DNA of 23,229 nt from NCBI GenBank assembly GCA_964487845.1, contig CAZASK010000025.1:1-23229 (forward strand), written 5' to 3'. This stretch comes from CAZASK01 sp964487845. GTDB taxonomy: Bacteria > Chlamydiota > Chlamydiia > Chlamydiales > FEN-1388. Below, one piece after another: positions 23,137 through 23,229 of the stretch (positions are counted from its first letter, which is position 1; each line of letters begins with the position of its first letter). The position numbers and the translations under genes were made by a program. The notes beneath the pieces are model-generated. The model did not search any database and was not told the DNA's origin. It saw only the letters and a program-made list of their open reading frames with translations.

Positions 23137-23229
23137 CATATTTTTTTTAAGGAATATAGTTCGCGAGAAATGTGGCGGGCAATTTAGGTAAAGATTGACC
23201 CCCTAACAAGGAAACATAATTGTCCGGGA

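Overview
The window is chromosomal DNA of a member of the Chlamydiae, most likely an environmental (amoeba- or protist-associated) lineage rather than Chlamydia itself. The reasons are: three paralogous nucleotide transporters (NTT/Npt family) in 23 kb; a fused SecD-SecF translocase subunit with a very long extra periplasmic domain; an EUO-type regulator; and three gene neighbourhoods that, from memory, match C. trachomatis blocks (secDF-recJ-euo = CT448-446; argS-murA = CT454-455; dnaQ-tsaE-hypothetical = CT536-538). The genus cannot be fixed from sequence alone. MurA carries the ordinary catalytic Cys instead of the Asp of Chlamydia, which also argues against Chlamydia proper.

Layout. (1) 1-220: A+T-rich edge with a possible leftward promoter for a gene outside the window. 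(2) 221-4768: two leftward NTT genes separated by a rightward, A+T-rich hypothetical gene (1904-3202) that is divergent from the first and convergent with the second. (3) 4938-8716: a leftward block, in transcription order a Chlamydiae-type hypothetical gene, tsaE, engB, dnaQ-like exonuclease and pgk; engB overlaps tsaE and dnaQ overlaps engB. (4) 8872-12825: a second leftward block murA - small membrane protein - argS. (5) 12826-13142: a 317-base A+T-rich divergent control region with palindromes and a repeated 10-mer. (6) 13143-14654: a third, Npt1-like NTT gene ending in a textbook intrinsic terminator. (7) 14838-22473: rightward secDF, recJ and an RlmD/RumA-like RNA methyltransferase, with recJ and the methyltransferase overlapping. 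(8) 22505-22972: leftward euo with a strong sigma70-type promoter at 23109-23136.

How the genes fit together. The NTT proteins would import host ATP and other nucleotides into an organism dependent on its host. pgk, murA, argS, engB, tsaE, secDF and recJ are core housekeeping functions (glycolysis, peptidoglycan precursor, tRNA charging, ribosome assembly, t6A tRNA modification, protein export, DNA repair). euo is a developmental-cycle transcription factor. The two genes without a recognisable family (1904-3202 and 10688-11356) are candidates for lineage-specific or host-interaction proteins. No tRNA, rRNA, CRISPR array or insertion sequence was seen. The most notable observations are a long hairpin enclosing the likely recJ start codon, the two-fold internal repeat of EUO, the Cys-type MurA, the altered motifs of the RNA methyltransferase, the roughly 640-residue extra domain of SecDF, and the two unrecognised genes set among the transporter and cell-wall genes.
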